A DNA stretch of 64,000 nt from Pseudomonas sp. SG20056 (GCF_031764535.1 NZ_CP134499.1:1612001-1676000), one strand, 5' to 3'; counted from the stretch's first letter, positions 1 through 8,704 are shown. Notes: generated by a model not told the origin, from the sequence alone. Made by a program: numbers and translations.

Positions 1-183
1 CACATTGCTGGCCTTGGTTTTTCCCCTAGACTTGCCTGAACAAGGGTATAGCGCCTGCAGCATAGGCCTTGCTTAGCCCGTCAGATTGTTGGCAGTCTTG
101 CCATGTGCGCCAGTTTTTGCGCAGCATAAGCCGGATGTGTCACGCGCTGAGCGGAGCGTCCGTTTCGGCCTAGAGGAAAACCG

Positions 184-1554
184 ATGAGCATGCAGAACAA
201 GCCGCAGATGGTCGAGGCCGTACTGTTCTTCAGTGAGCGCGGCGGCATCTGCAAGCAAATGTTTTTCCCCGAATTCGAAGCCTTGCTCGACGGCGTAGTG
301 AATATGCCGGAGTTCGCCGACGAGCAGATGCGTGTGGCGTACGTGCTGATCAACCCGCGCCTGTTGATTAAGGCGCTGGTGTTTTTCTACCTGGACTTCG
401 ACGAAAAGGGCGCGCCGGATTCCGGCTGGAATATCCCTCTGCAGGCCCTGGCCGAGCGAGCTGGGCGTGGGCCTGATCTGGGTGCTGGGCCGATTCGACT
501 GGCGTGCCGCAGTCAGTGCCCGGTGTCCTGGCACCAGATGCACCTCTGGGACCCCAGTCTGACCCCTGGCGATAACGACCTGGCGCTGCTTCGCGATGTG
601 GTCAAGCGCAACAGTCTTGGTTTGCTGGCCGAAGACGAAAATGTCCAGGCGGTTGCGCCAGAGCGGTTGCAGATGGCCTCGGAGGATAAGTGGTACGCCC
701 CGGATCCTGCTCAGGAAGAAGCTGCCAAAGCCACCGAAAAGCTTGATCAGGAGCAACGCCTGAAAGCCGCGCAACTGATCAAGCAGCAGCGCTTGCGCAT
801 CAGCAGCCTGACCCAGCAGCATGAAGAAGAACTGGCCAAGTTCAAGTTGGCCAGCGACGAGCAGAGCAAGAACCTGCAGGCGCAAATTCACGGCCTGCAC
901 CAGGCCTTGCGACAGCAAGAAGAGCACAATGCTGCGTTGAAGGCGCAGCTGGCTGCTCAGGCGGCGAGCTTCCAGGTCTCCCGTGAGGAGATGACCGAGC
1001 AACTGCGGGCGCTGGAACGTGATGGCCGCAGTGAGAGCGACAGCCTGCGTGCGCAGTTCGAAGGCGAGATGCAGGCCAAGATTGCTTCTGCAGTGGCTGA
1101 ATACAAAGAGCAGATCGCCATTCGCGATGTCGAACTGGCTTATCGCGGTGAGCAGGACACGCAAGCGCTGCAGGAGATCAACCGGCTCAAACGCGCTTAT
1201 GCCGATCTGGCAAGCCAAGGCGGTGATCAGATTCTCGAGCGCCTGGCCAAGCTTGGTGTGGTCTTCGTGGTCTATCACCCAGGCGCGGGTCACCTGACCA
1301 TCCCGCTGCAGGATATCGCTTCGTACCAGGACAACCCGCTGGCCTATGCTGCGGCCAAGTGCTTTGTCAGTGAAGAGCAGTACCGTCATTGGCTGGCGCA
1401 TTACCAGCAACCGAGTTGCGAAGCCTCGCTGCCAAGTGGCGAGCGCTGCGCCATCCCGATCGACCGTATCGACACGCCGAGCCGTTTTGCCCTGGGTGAA
1501 TCCAATTGCTGTGCGCGGCACAAGGCCAGTAGTCGTTTGCGTACTGTCAGTTAG
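184..1554 (+). CDS. Coiled-coil protein of unknown function
   Basis: A 456-residue protein that I do not recognise as a named family. Residues about 1-175 look globular, about 175-350 are rich in Q, E, K, A and L with heptad-like spacing and should form a long coiled coil, and 350-456 form a separate C-terminal region. That end holds Cys412, Cys422, Cys442, Cys443 and His446, spaced like a possible metal site. There is no signal peptide, so it is probably cytoplasmic. The ATG at 184 follows a GAGGA ribosome-binding site. The next gene starts two bases after its stop, so the two are probably co-transcribed. Similar proteins in Pseudomonas are sometimes labelled as partitioning-related; nothing seen here supports that role. 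Confidence 0.85.
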   Translation: MSMQNKPQMVEAVLFFSERGGICKQMFFPEFEALLDGVVNMPEFADEQMRVAYVLINPRLLIKALVFFYLDFDEKGAPDSGWNIPLQALAERAGRGPDLGAGPIRLACRSQCPVSWHQMHLWDPSLTPGDNDLALLRDVVKRNSLGLLAEDENVQAVAPERLQMASEDKWYAPDPAQEEAAKATEKLDQEQRLKAAQLIKQQRLRISSLTQQHEEELAKFKLASDEQSKNLQAQIHGLHQALRQQEEHNAALKAQLAAQAASFQVSREEMTEQLRALERDGRSESDSLRAQFEGEMQAKIASAVAEYKEQIAIRDVELAYRGEQDTQALQEINRLKRAYADLASQGGDQILERLAKLGVVFVVYHPGAGHLTIPLQDIASYQDNPLAYAAAKCFVSEEQYRHWLAHYQQPSCEASLPSGERCAIPIDRIDTPSRFALGESNCCARHKASSRLRTVS

Positions 1555-1556
1555 CC

Positions 1557-2504
1557 TTGTCTGTTGTCCTCCCCGACTGGGCGCCGCGCGCGCCCTTGCA
1601 ACCTTTGCGATTGGAGTGGGCGCTAGCTGCCGGGGTTGAACTGGCGGTATTGCGCCTGGATCTTCTTGACCCGCTGATCAGCGGTAATAAATGGTTCAAG
1701 CTCTCCGAGCATCTACGCGCCGCAGAAGCCTGTGCTGCCACTGGCGTGATCAGCCTGGGTGGTGCGCACTCCAATCACCTGCATGCCCTGGCCGCTGCTG
1801 GTAAACGCTTCAATTTCCAGACGGTTGGGCTTCTACGTGGTCATCCGCAGCAGACTCAGACGGTGGATGATCTACAGGCTTTTGGCATGCACTTGCATTG
1901 GTTGGGTTATGCGGGCTACCGGGCTCGTCATGCGGCCGATTTCTGGTTGCCCTGGCAGGTGCACTATCCAGGCTTTTATTCGCTGCCCGAGGGCGGTGGC
2001 GGCCTGCCGGGCGCGCTGGGCTGTATAAGCCTGGTGCAGCAGGTTCGCCAGCAGCTGCCAAACCTCGGTTGGGACGATTACGACGCCTGGTGGCTTGCGG
2101 CTGGAACGGGCACCACCCTGGCTGGTCTGTTGCTCGGTGAGGCTGCCGCACATCCGGTGCATGCGGCTCTGGCGGTGCCGGCCGACCATGGCGTCGAGCA
2201 GCAGGTGCAGGCGATTGTTCAGGCTGCCGGTATGCCAGTCGGGCGTTATCAGTTGCATGAGGCCAGCCGTGGTGGATTTGCTAAGGTGGATGCCGAGTTG
2301 CTCAATTTTATGCTGGCGGCGGAAGCGCAAAGTGGCGTGCCGCTGGAGCCGCTGTATACCGCCAAGGCATTAATGGCGTTGCGCCAGCAGGTCGAGGCCG
2401 GTTACTTTGCTCGCGGCAGCCGCCTGGTGTTTGTCCATACGGGTGGCTTGCAGGGTCGTGCCGCTGCCATATTGCAGGCGGCGCAAGCATGCTCAGCCGA
2501 TTAA
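1557..2504 (+). CDS. PLP-dependent ACC deaminase / D-cysteine desulfhydrase family protein
   Basis: A 315-residue fold-type II pyridoxal-phosphate enzyme of the 1-aminocyclopropane-1-carboxylate deaminase / D-cysteine desulfhydrase group. The segment SGNKWFKL near residue 41 carries the expected PLP-binding lysine, and GGAHSNH near residue 64 matches the phosphate/substrate motif of the family (usually GGxQSNH). A glycine-rich GTGTTLAGLL near 182 fits the cofactor phosphate loop. Sequence alone cannot separate true ACC deaminase from D-cysteine desulfhydrase; the latter-like annotation is the more common outcome for such Pseudomonas genes. The only early in-frame start candidate is TTG at 1557, two bases after the upstream stop, which suggests translational coupling. 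The exact N-terminus is uncertain. Confidence 0.85.
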   Translation: MSVVLPDWAPRAPLQPLRLEWALAAGVELAVLRLDLLDPLISGNKWFKLSEHLRAAEACAATGVISLGGAHSNHLHALAAAGKRFNFQTVGLLRGHPQQTQTVDDLQAFGMHLHWLGYAGYRARHAADFWLPWQVHYPGFYSLPEGGGGLPGALGCISLVQQVRQQLPNLGWDDYDAWWLAAGTGTTLAGLLLGEAAAHPVHAALAVPADHGVEQQVQAIVQAAGMPVGRYQLHEASRGGFAKVDAELLNFMLAAEAQSGVPLEPLYTAKALMALRQQVEAGYFARGSRLVFVHTGGLQGRAAAILQAAQACSAD

Positions 2505-2545
2505 CCCGGCTACACTGAATTTCACCAGCGGAGCCTGGATATTCC

Positions 2546-3655
2546 ATGAGCGAACCCCTTAACCCCGAACAGTTACGCAGCCTGACGCCACTTAACGTGC
2601 TGTCCGAGCAGCAGTGGCGCGAACTGCGTGCGCAGTTGGTGCCGCAGCCATTGCTGGCGGGGCAGTTGTTGTTTCGCCCGGGGGATCAGGCACGCTTGAC
2701 CTACTACCTGTTGGCGGGCGAGTTGCTGCTGCAATCGGTCGACGGCCAGGAGCAGCGCTTGCAGGCCGGTAGCGAGGCCAGTTGTCACCCTTTGTCGCCG
2801 AGTCTGCCGCGCCTGCATGAAGCGCGAGCGCTGACCGATGCCAGCGTGCTGGCGCTGGACACTGCGACCCTCAATCGGCTGCTGACCTGGCGCCTGGCTT
2901 ATCAGGATCTGCTGCTGGAGCTGGGGCAGAACCATGTCGAAGTCGAGTGGCTGGAGCGTCTGCTGGAAAACCCGCTGTTTGCCAAGGTGCCGCCGTCCAA
3001 CGTGCGTGCCATGCTGGAGCGTTTGCAGCGTGTCGAGTTGGCCGCAGGCAGTACCGTGTTAAAAGAAGGTGATGTGGGTGACAGCTGCTATTTCCTGAAA
3101 AATGGTCGGGCCGAAGTGATTCGCGGCGCGGACAGTGCGCAGCAGGTGTTGGCCGAACTGGAGATTGGCGCCTGCTTTGGTGAGGAGGCCTTGCTGGCCG
3201 ACCGCCCGCGCAACGCCACGGTGACCATGCTGGAAGACGGTGTGGTATTGCGCCTGGATCGCCAGGATTTCTTCGCCCTGCTCAAGGCTCCGGTGGTCGA
3301 TGAAGTGTCGCTCGGCGAAGCATCGCGTTTGCTCGCGGCAGGCGCGCAGTGGTTGGATGTGCGCCTGCAGGAAGAATACGAGCGTGCCCATGCGTTGCAG
3401 TCACTGAATATGCCGCTGCAACTGCTGCGTCTGAAAGCGCGCTTGCTGGATAAAACACGCACCTACCTGTGTTACTGCGACAGCGGCAAACGCAGCGCCA
3501 GTGCGGTATTTCTCCTCTCGCAGCTTGGTTATCGCGCCTATGCGCTGCGTGATGGGGTGGATGCCTTACCGGCGATCCAGCGTGATGCGCTGTTGTGTGA
3601 AAGTGGCTCGGGTTATCTGGCGCGCTCGGGCGGACGTACTGAACGCAGTCTGTGA
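2546..3655 (+). CDS. Cyclic nucleotide-binding / rhodanese fusion protein
   Basis: A 369-residue protein with two cyclic nucleotide-binding-like beta-barrel regions and a C-terminal rhodanese-like domain. The second cNMP domain (about 140-245) is clearest: KEGDVGDSCYFLKNGRAEV, then GACFGEEALLADRPRNATV, which matches the phosphate-binding cassette (FGExAL...R-A). The N-terminal 1-125 region is a weaker copy. Residues about 250-355 are rhodanese-like, with WLDVRLQEEYERAH and the active-site loop CDSGKRSA, in which Cys is the predicted catalytic residue. No DNA-binding helix-turn-helix is visible, so it is more likely a cNMP-gated sulfurtransferase or sensor than a CRP-like regulator. It is cytoplasmic, starts 41 bases after the deaminase-like gene and ends one base from the convergent DUF1853 gene. 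Confidence 0.88.
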   Translation: MSEPLNPEQLRSLTPLNVLSEQQWRELRAQLVPQPLLAGQLLFRPGDQARLTYYLLAGELLLQSVDGQEQRLQAGSEASCHPLSPSLPRLHEARALTDASVLALDTATLNRLLTWRLAYQDLLLELGQNHVEVEWLERLLENPLFAKVPPSNVRAMLERLQRVELAAGSTVLKEGDVGDSCYFLKNGRAEVIRGADSAQQVLAELEIGACFGEEALLADRPRNATVTMLEDGVVLRLDRQDFFALLKAPVVDEVSLGEASRLLAAGAQWLDVRLQEEYERAHALQSLNMPLQLLRLKARLLDKTRTYLCYCDSGKRSASAVFLLSQLGYRAYALRDGVDALPAIQRDALLCESGSGYLARSGGRTERSL

Positions 3656-3656
3656 G

Positions 3657-4604
3657 CTAGCTGGCCGATTGCGCTGGCCAGTGATCATCGACCAGAAACA
3701 CCCGCTCGGCTTCCAGCCATTCATTCTGCGGGCCTTCAGTCAGGCGTACGAGCAACTGCGCGTTGGCATCGCCCGGTAGTGCGGTGAACCACTGATTGAA
3801 TTGCTCGTGCGACCACAGATGCTCTGCCTCAATCCGCGCTGACGCCAGCCAGGCGTGCCGTGCTAACGGCTGCCAGTGGCCTTGGTTGTGCGTGGCAAAA
3901 CGCGTCCAGTCAGTGCGATGCAGCCAGCGCCCACGCAGATGCTCAGAGTTGCCATGTTGCGGCGCGGCATAGGATGGCAGCTGCCAGGGATAGAACAGAT
4001 AACCGCCCAGCCATAACGCCGCCTGAGGTTGCTGAATAGCCAGCTCGATCAACCGCTGCTGGGCTTCCGCGCGGGTGGATAGCGGCAACTGATGTTGGCC
4101 CAGGTGCGCCAGTTTGATATCCAGACGGTCATGGCTGCCCGGGCCCAGCCAGTGCGCCAGCTCTGCGCCACTACAATTCTGTTGGCCGAGGTACAGCTTG
4201 ATCGCCAGTTCCAGGTGATGCACGCCTTCCTCATCGCGCAGCAGCATATCCAGCTCACCCAGGGTATGACCCTGTTGGCGGATGGGCAGGTTGGCGGCCA
4301 GTACCTCGACACCCGGTGCGGCATGCAGTGCAAACTGCCAGAGGCGTTCGTAGTACAACCCCAGGCGGCGTACTGAGCTTTGGCTTAGCCACTGCTGTAG
4401 GGCATGACTGTCGGTATCCAGACTGAGCAGCCAATCCGCCAGCGCATCGGGTTGTTGGCTCCAGTTACTGGCCTTGAGTGGATGACGCTGTGGCCAGGGC
4501 GTCTGTGTCAGCAACGGCGGCGAGAGCAGTGCCCAAGCCAGGTCGCGCACAGTAGGTTGGCGCAACTGCGAGGGCAGGTCGGTGAGTGAGGGGAAGGGCA
4601 TCAT
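3657..4604 (-). CDS. DUF1853 family protein
   Basis: A 315-residue protein of the DUF1853 family, function unknown. The core has GELDMLLRD followed by HLELAIKLYL (about residues 116-141). That is the D...ExK spacing of the PD-(D/E)XK nuclease fold, so a nuclease-like fold is a reasonable inference, but no activity is established. No signal peptide or membrane helix is apparent. The gene converges with the cNMP/rhodanese gene, with the two stops one base apart. It is divergent from nadK across a 173-bp region holding inverted repeats. The start shown gives MMPF; the second ATG, three bases downstream, is equally possible. Confidence 0.85.
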   Translation of the reverse strand: MMPFPSLTDLPSQLRQPTVRDLAWALLSPPLLTQTPWPQRHPLKASNWSQQPDALADWLLSLDTDSHALQQWLSQSSVRRLGLYYERLWQFALHAAPGVEVLAANLPIRQQGHTLGELDMLLRDEEGVHHLELAIKLYLGQQNCSGAELAHWLGPGSHDRLDIKLAHLGQHQLPLSTRAEAQQRLIELAIQQPQAALWLGGYLFYPWQLPSYAAPQHGNSEHLRGRWLHRTDWTRFATHNQGHWQPLARHAWLASARIEAEHLWSHEQFNQWFTALPGDANAQLLVRLTEGPQNEWLEAERVFLVDDHWPAQSAS

Positions 4605-4679
4605 GCTGCGAGCATAGCGCTTTGCGGCTATTTGCGAGCTGCTGCGCGGGTTAAAAGTAACCCCGCTAGCTCTTCAATA

Positions 4680-4693
4680 AGCGCTTAAGCGCT
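4680..4693. repeat. Perfect 14-bp palindrome upstream of nadK
   Basis: AGCGCTTAAGCGCT is a perfect palindrome in the divergent intergenic region between the DUF1853 gene and nadK, about 85 bases before the nadK start. It could be an operator half-site pair or simply a small hairpin. A second inverted repeat, AGCGG-TTTG-CCGCT, lies just downstream near 4707-4720. No regulator can be named. Confidence 0.4.
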
Positions 4694-4777
4694 GTCATGG
4701 CCGGTCAGCGGTTTGCCGCTGCCATGGGCTTTCGCCCATAATCCGAGCCACTAGACCCAGAGCCTGGCGGGAGCACC

Positions 4778-5665
4778 ATGGAGCAGTTTCGTAATATCGG
4801 CATCATCGGTCGACTGGGCAGCACCCAGGTTCTCGACACCATTCGCCGGCTGAAGAAATTTCTGCTCGCTCGTCACCTGCATGTAATCCTCGAAGACACC
4901 ATTGCTGAAGTGCTGCCGGGCCACGGCTTGCAGACCTCGTCGCGCAAGATTCTTGGCGAAGTATGCGACCTAGTAATCGTGGTCGGCGGTGATGGCAGCA
5001 TGCTCGGCGCCGCCCGTGCGTTAGCGCGGCATAAGGTGCCGGTGCTGGGGGTCAACCGCGGCAGCCTGGGCTTTCTCACCGATATTCGCCCCGATGAGTT
5101 GGAGGTGAAGGTGGCCCAGGTGCTCGAAGGGCATTACCTGACCGAAAACCGCTTTCTGCTGGAGGCCGAGGTGCGCCGCAATGGCGAAGCCATCGGTCAG
5201 GGCGATGCGCTCAACGATGTGGTGCTGCATCCGGGCAAGTCCACGCGGATGATCGAGTTCGAGCTGTTTATCGATGGCCAGTTCGTCTGCAGTCAGAAGG
5301 CTGATGGCTTGATCGTGGCCACGCCGACCGGCTCCACGGCCTATGCGCTGTCCGCTGGCGGGCCGATCATGCATCCCAAACTGGATGCCATCGTGATCGT
5401 GCCGATGTACCCGCATACGCTGTCCAGCCGGCCGATTGTGGTGGATGGCAACAGCGAGCTGAAAATCGTCGTGTCCAAGGATCTGCAGCTGTATCCGCAG
5501 GTCTCCTGTGACGGACAGAATCACTTCACCTGCGCCCCCGGCGATACGGTCACTGTGGCCAAACGGCCGCAGAAACTGCGCCTGATTCACCCGCTGGACC
5601 ACAACTATTACGAAGTCTGTCGCAACAAGTTGGGCTGGGGTAGCCGCCTTGGCGGGGGGGCTTGA
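4778..5665 (+). CDS. nadK: NAD kinase
   Basis: ATP-dependent phosphorylation of NAD to NADP in the cytoplasm. At 295 residues the length is normal for bacterial NadK. The diagnostic motifs are present in order: VVGGDGSMLGAAR near residue 69 (GGDG, with the catalytic Asp), NRGSLGFLTD near 93, LNDVVLHPG near 146, and DGLIVATPTGSTAYALSAGG near 175, which binds NAD. The ATG at 4778 follows GGGAG. The stop codon overlaps the start of the phosphatase gene by one base (TGATG), so the two are translationally coupled. Very confident. Confidence 0.97.
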   Translation: MEQFRNIGIIGRLGSTQVLDTIRRLKKFLLARHLHVILEDTIAEVLPGHGLQTSSRKILGEVCDLVIVVGGDGSMLGAARALARHKVPVLGVNRGSLGFLTDIRPDELEVKVAQVLEGHYLTENRFLLEAEVRRNGEAIGQGDALNDVVLHPGKSTRMIEFELFIDGQFVCSQKADGLIVATPTGSTAYALSAGGPIMHPKLDAIVIVPMYPHTLSSRPIVVDGNSELKIVVSKDLQLYPQVSCDGQNHFTCAPGDTVTVAKRPQKLRLIHPLDHNYYEVCRNKLGWGSRLGGGA

Positions 5666-6639
5666 TGCACCTAGATCCCGCTCGCGGTTATGACCTGATC
5701 GGCGATATCCATGGCTGCGCAAAGACCTTGGAGCGCCTGCTGAGCACCTTGGGTTACCGCCAGCAGGCGGGGGTGTGGCAGCACCCTAAGCGTATGGCGA
5801 TCTTTCTGGGGGATCTGGTTGACCGTGGCCCGCGTATCCGTGAAACGTTGCATGTGGTGCGCGATATGGTCACGGCCGGAAAGGCGCTGTGCATCATGGG
5901 TAACCATGAGTTCAATGCGCTGGCCTGGAGTACGCCGGCCGCCCCAGGCAGCGGCCGGCAGTTTGTTCGTGAGCACACACCACGGCATGCGCGGCTGATC
6001 AAGGAAACCCTGGAACAGTTCGACGCCTATCCGGCAGAGTGGCAGGAGTTTCTCGACTGGTTCTATGAGTTACCACTGTTTATCGATGCTGGGCATTTCC
6101 GTGTGGTGCATGCCTGTTGGGACGACAGCCTGATTGAGCCTCTGCGTGCGCAGTTTGCCGATGGCTGCATCGATGAGCATTTTCTCCAGGCTGCTGCCGT
6201 GCACGGCAGCTTTGCCAATACCGCGCTTGATCGATTGCTGCGCGGCACTGATATGCGTCTGCCGCACGGTATGACCCTGACCAGCGATGACGGTTTTACC
6301 CGCGCGCACTTTCGCACCAAATTCTGGGAAGAAGACCCGCAGACTTATGGCGATATCGTCTTCCAGCCCGATGCCCTGCCGGAACTGGCAGCGCAGATGC
6401 CGCTCAGCGAGATGCAGAAAACCGAACTGCTTAAATACGGTGCTGATCAGCCACTGCTGTTTGTCGGCCACTACTGGCGCAGCGGCAAACCTGCACCGAT
6501 TCGCAGCAACCTGGCCTGCCTGGACTACAGCGCCGTGTTGAACGGTAAACTGGTGGCCTATCGGCTTGATCAGGAGACGCGCCTGGATACACACAAGTTT
6601 GTCTGGGTTGATGTCGAAAGCCCAGAGGCGCGACCATGA
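5665..6639 (+). CDS. Calcineurin-like metallophosphoesterase
   Basis: A 324-residue protein of the PPP-type metallophosphoesterase family (diadenosine tetraphosphatase / PrpE / serine-threonine phosphatase group). The full set of metal-binding motifs is visible: GDIHG near residue 13, GDLVDRGP near 49, GNHE near 79, and a late FVGHYWRSGKP near 269 containing the last metal-ligand histidine. The substrate cannot be read from the sequence; a dinucleoside polyphosphate or phosphoprotein are the usual possibilities. The ATG at 5665 overlaps the nadK stop by one base, and its own stop overlaps the rhomboid start by four bases. This places it in a nadK-phosphatase-rhomboid unit. Confidence 0.92.
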   Translation: MHLDPARGYDLIGDIHGCAKTLERLLSTLGYRQQAGVWQHPKRMAIFLGDLVDRGPRIRETLHVVRDMVTAGKALCIMGNHEFNALAWSTPAAPGSGRQFVREHTPRHARLIKETLEQFDAYPAEWQEFLDWFYELPLFIDAGHFRVVHACWDDSLIEPLRAQFADGCIDEHFLQAAAVHGSFANTALDRLLRGTDMRLPHGMTLTSDDGFTRAHFRTKFWEEDPQTYGDIVFQPDALPELAAQMPLSEMQKTELLKYGADQPLLFVGHYWRSGKPAPIRSNLACLDYSAVLNGKLVAYRLDQETRLDTHKFVWVDVESPEARP

Positions 6640-7505
6640 GCGCAGTCGCGGCAATACGTTTGCCTGAGCATATCGATCTGAGTGGCTTTATCTCCTTGTT
6701 GCAGCGCTTGCAGGTGCCGCACCGGGTTGCGGAAGAGGCGGGCGAGCAGGTGCTCTGGGTGCCCGGTGAGCAACTGGCCGAGCAAGTGCGCGAACTTTAT
6801 GGGCGCTACCCACAAGGTGATACTGAGGTATTGGTTGATTTCTCTCCGGCTTCGATCGATGTTGCCCCGGGCTTTATTCAACAGCTAAAAGCTAGTCGTA
6901 TGACGGCTGTTGTCCTGGTGCTGACCTTTATCGCAGCCGCTATCACCTTGCTCGGCGATAACCTGGCGATTGTCAGCTGGCTAAGCTTTGTCGACTACCG
7001 CCTCCAGGGCGATTACATCTACTTCAGCTATCTCAACGACACATTGGCCAACGGTCAGTGGTGGCGGCTGCTGACGCCGATGCTGATTCACTTTGGCATC
7101 CTCCATCTGGCGATGAACACCCTGTGGTATTGGGAACTGGGCCGGCGGATCGAGGCGCGTCAGGGTGCCGTAATGCTCTTGGGGCTGACACTGCTGTTTA
7201 GCCTCGCGGCCAATTTCGCCCAGTACCTGCATGCTGGCCCATCGCTGTTTGGCGGCTTGTCCGGGGTGCTGTATGGCTTACTTGGGCACTGCTGGATCTT
7301 CCAGCGGTTGGCGCCCACTCCCGCCTATCGGCTGCCGCCAGGGGTATTGGTGATGATGCTGGCCTGGCTGTTGATCTGCATGACTGGCATCTTCGAACTG
7401 CTGCAATTCGGCGCAATTGCCAACGCGGCGCACGTCGGCGGCCTGCTCGCCGGTTGCCTGACCGGGCTGCTTGGTGGCGCGCTGGCACGTCGGCGACACA
7501 GTTAG
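6636..7505 (+). CDS. Rhomboid family intramembrane serine protease
   Basis: An inner-membrane rhomboid protease (GlpG type) of 289 residues. An N-terminal cytoplasmic domain (about 1-85, GlpG-like) precedes about six membrane helices. The catalytic serine lies in LFGGLSGVLYGLLGHC (GxSG, about residue 211). The catalytic histidine lies in NAAHVGGLLAG near 267. A conserved HFGILHLAMNTLWYWELG segment near 152 matches the H-x-x-x-N motif of helix 2. Substrates are unknown. The start ATG overlaps the phosphatase stop (ATGA), so it is coupled to nadK and the phosphatase gene. Confidence 0.93.
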   Translation: MSAVAAIRLPEHIDLSGFISLLQRLQVPHRVAEEAGEQVLWVPGEQLAEQVRELYGRYPQGDTEVLVDFSPASIDVAPGFIQQLKASRMTAVVLVLTFIAAAITLLGDNLAIVSWLSFVDYRLQGDYIYFSYLNDTLANGQWWRLLTPMLIHFGILHLAMNTLWYWELGRRIEARQGAVMLLGLTLLFSLAANFAQYLHAGPSLFGGLSGVLYGLLGHCWIFQRLAPTPAYRLPPGVLVMMLAWLLICMTGIFELLQFGAIANAAHVGGLLAGCLTGLLGGALARRRHS

Positions 7506-7550
7506 TTCTTTTACAGGCTGGTAAACTGCCACTTTGCATTTGGAGGCGCC

Positions 7551-7814
7551 ATGTCGTCCTTTCTTGAAGCGATTGAAAACATCACCCCTGAGATCTACCA
7601 GAGCCTCAAGCTGGCCGTGGAAATCGGTAAATGGCCCGATGGCCGCAAGTTGACTCAGGAGCAGAAGGAGCTGACCCTGCAGGCGCTGATTGCCTGGGAA
7701 ATCCACAACCTGCCGGAGGAAGAGCGCATTGGTTACATGGGCCCGCAGGAATGCAGCTCCAAGTCCGAGCCGATCCCCAATCTGTTGTTCAAGTCCTCGG
7801 ATACCCTGCACTGA
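7551..7814 (+). CDS. YeaC-like DUF1315 protein
   Basis: An 87-residue cytoplasmic protein of the DUF1315 family, to which E. coli YeaC belongs; function unknown. The family hallmark is seen in EIYQSLKLAVEIGKWPDG, followed by LTQEQKELTLQA. GGAGG lies seven bases before the ATG. Its TGA stop shares its last base with the ATG of the DUF2797 gene, so the two are coupled. Confidence 0.9.
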   Translation: MSSFLEAIENITPEIYQSLKLAVEIGKWPDGRKLTQEQKELTLQALIAWEIHNLPEEERIGYMGPQECSSKSEPIPNLLFKSSDTLH

Positions 7815-8650
7815 TGAGCGAGTTGGCCCGTGGTGCCCTGAGCAAAATGGCGGCGCAGCTGGATGCGCCGGTGCAGTACAGCTTTCGCCTGGGCGATGAC
7901 CTGCTGCCGGTCAACCCGCTGATCGGCAAGACCCTGCGCCTGGAATACCTGGGCGCAATCCATTGCACACATTGTGGACGCAAGACCAAGAGCAGCTTCA
8001 GTCAGGGCTATTGCTACCCCTGCATGCAGAAGCTGGCGCAGTGCGATATCTGCATCATGAGCCCCGAGCGCTGTCACTATGATGCAGGCACCTGCCGCGA
8101 GCCGAGCTGGGGCGAGCAGTTCTGCATGACCGATCATGTGGTCTACCTGGCCAACTCCAGTGGCATCAAGGTAGGCATCACCCGCGCCACGCAGATTCCC
8201 ACGCGTTGGATCGACCAGGGTGCGACCCAGGCGCTGCCGATTCTGCGGGTCGCAACCCGTCAGCAGTCTGGCTTTGTTGAAGACCTGCTGCGCAGCCAGG
8301 TGGCGGACAAAACCAACTGGCGTGCGCTGCTCAAGGGTGATGCTGCGCCGGTGGATTTGCTAGCCGTACGCGAGCAGCTGTTTGCTACGTGCAGCAGTGG
8401 GTTGACCGAGCTGCAGCAGCGCTTTGGTATTCAGGCTATCCAGCCGCTCAGCGATCAGCCCGTGCTGCAGATCAGCTATCCGATTGAGGCCTATCCGGCG
8501 AAGATCACCAGCTTCAATCTGGACAAGAATCCGCTGGCCGAAGGCACGTTGCTGGGCATCAAGGGCCAGTACCTGATGTTCGATACTGGCGTGATCAATA
8601 TCCGCAAATACACCGCTTACCAGCTGGCCGTTCACGAACTGGCCGCCTGA
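7814..8650 (+). CDS. DUF2797 domain protein
   Basis: A 278-residue protein of the DUF2797 family, function unknown. It carries a cysteine-rich segment near residues 53-100 (THCGRKTKSSFSQGYCYPC, QCDICIMSPERC), which suggests a zinc-binding site. Next come FCMTDHVVYLANSSGIKVG and TRWIDQGA, which resemble a GIY-YIG-like fold; that resemblance is inferred by eye. No signal peptide is seen. The ATG at 7814 overlaps the YeaC-like stop by one base, and a longer in-frame extension upstream overlaps that gene and is not credible. A GC-rich hairpin (CGGCGC-TCGC-GCGCCG) follows in the gap before pepN. Confidence 0.85.
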   Translation: MSELARGALSKMAAQLDAPVQYSFRLGDDLLPVNPLIGKTLRLEYLGAIHCTHCGRKTKSSFSQGYCYPCMQKLAQCDICIMSPERCHYDAGTCREPSWGEQFCMTDHVVYLANSSGIKVGITRATQIPTRWIDQGATQALPILRVATRQQSGFVEDLLRSQVADKTNWRALLKGDAAPVDLLAVREQLFATCSSGLTELQQRFGIQAIQPLSDQPVLQISYPIEAYPAKITSFNLDKNPLAEGTLLGIKGQYLMFDTGVINIRKYTAYQLAVHELAA

Positions 8651-8704
8651 GTTACTTATTCGCGAACCCGGCGCTCGCGCGCCGCAGACAAAGGGCCACA
8701 CGCC

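Noticed and set aside
1-183. Possible end of an upstream gene
   Set aside because: No frame runs in from the left edge with credible coding content, and no terminator or RNA gene could be identified.
73-1521. 482-codon minus-strand frame opposite the first gene
   Set aside because: Mirrors the coiled-coil gene, whose plus-strand frame has a proper ribosome-binding site and heptad pattern.
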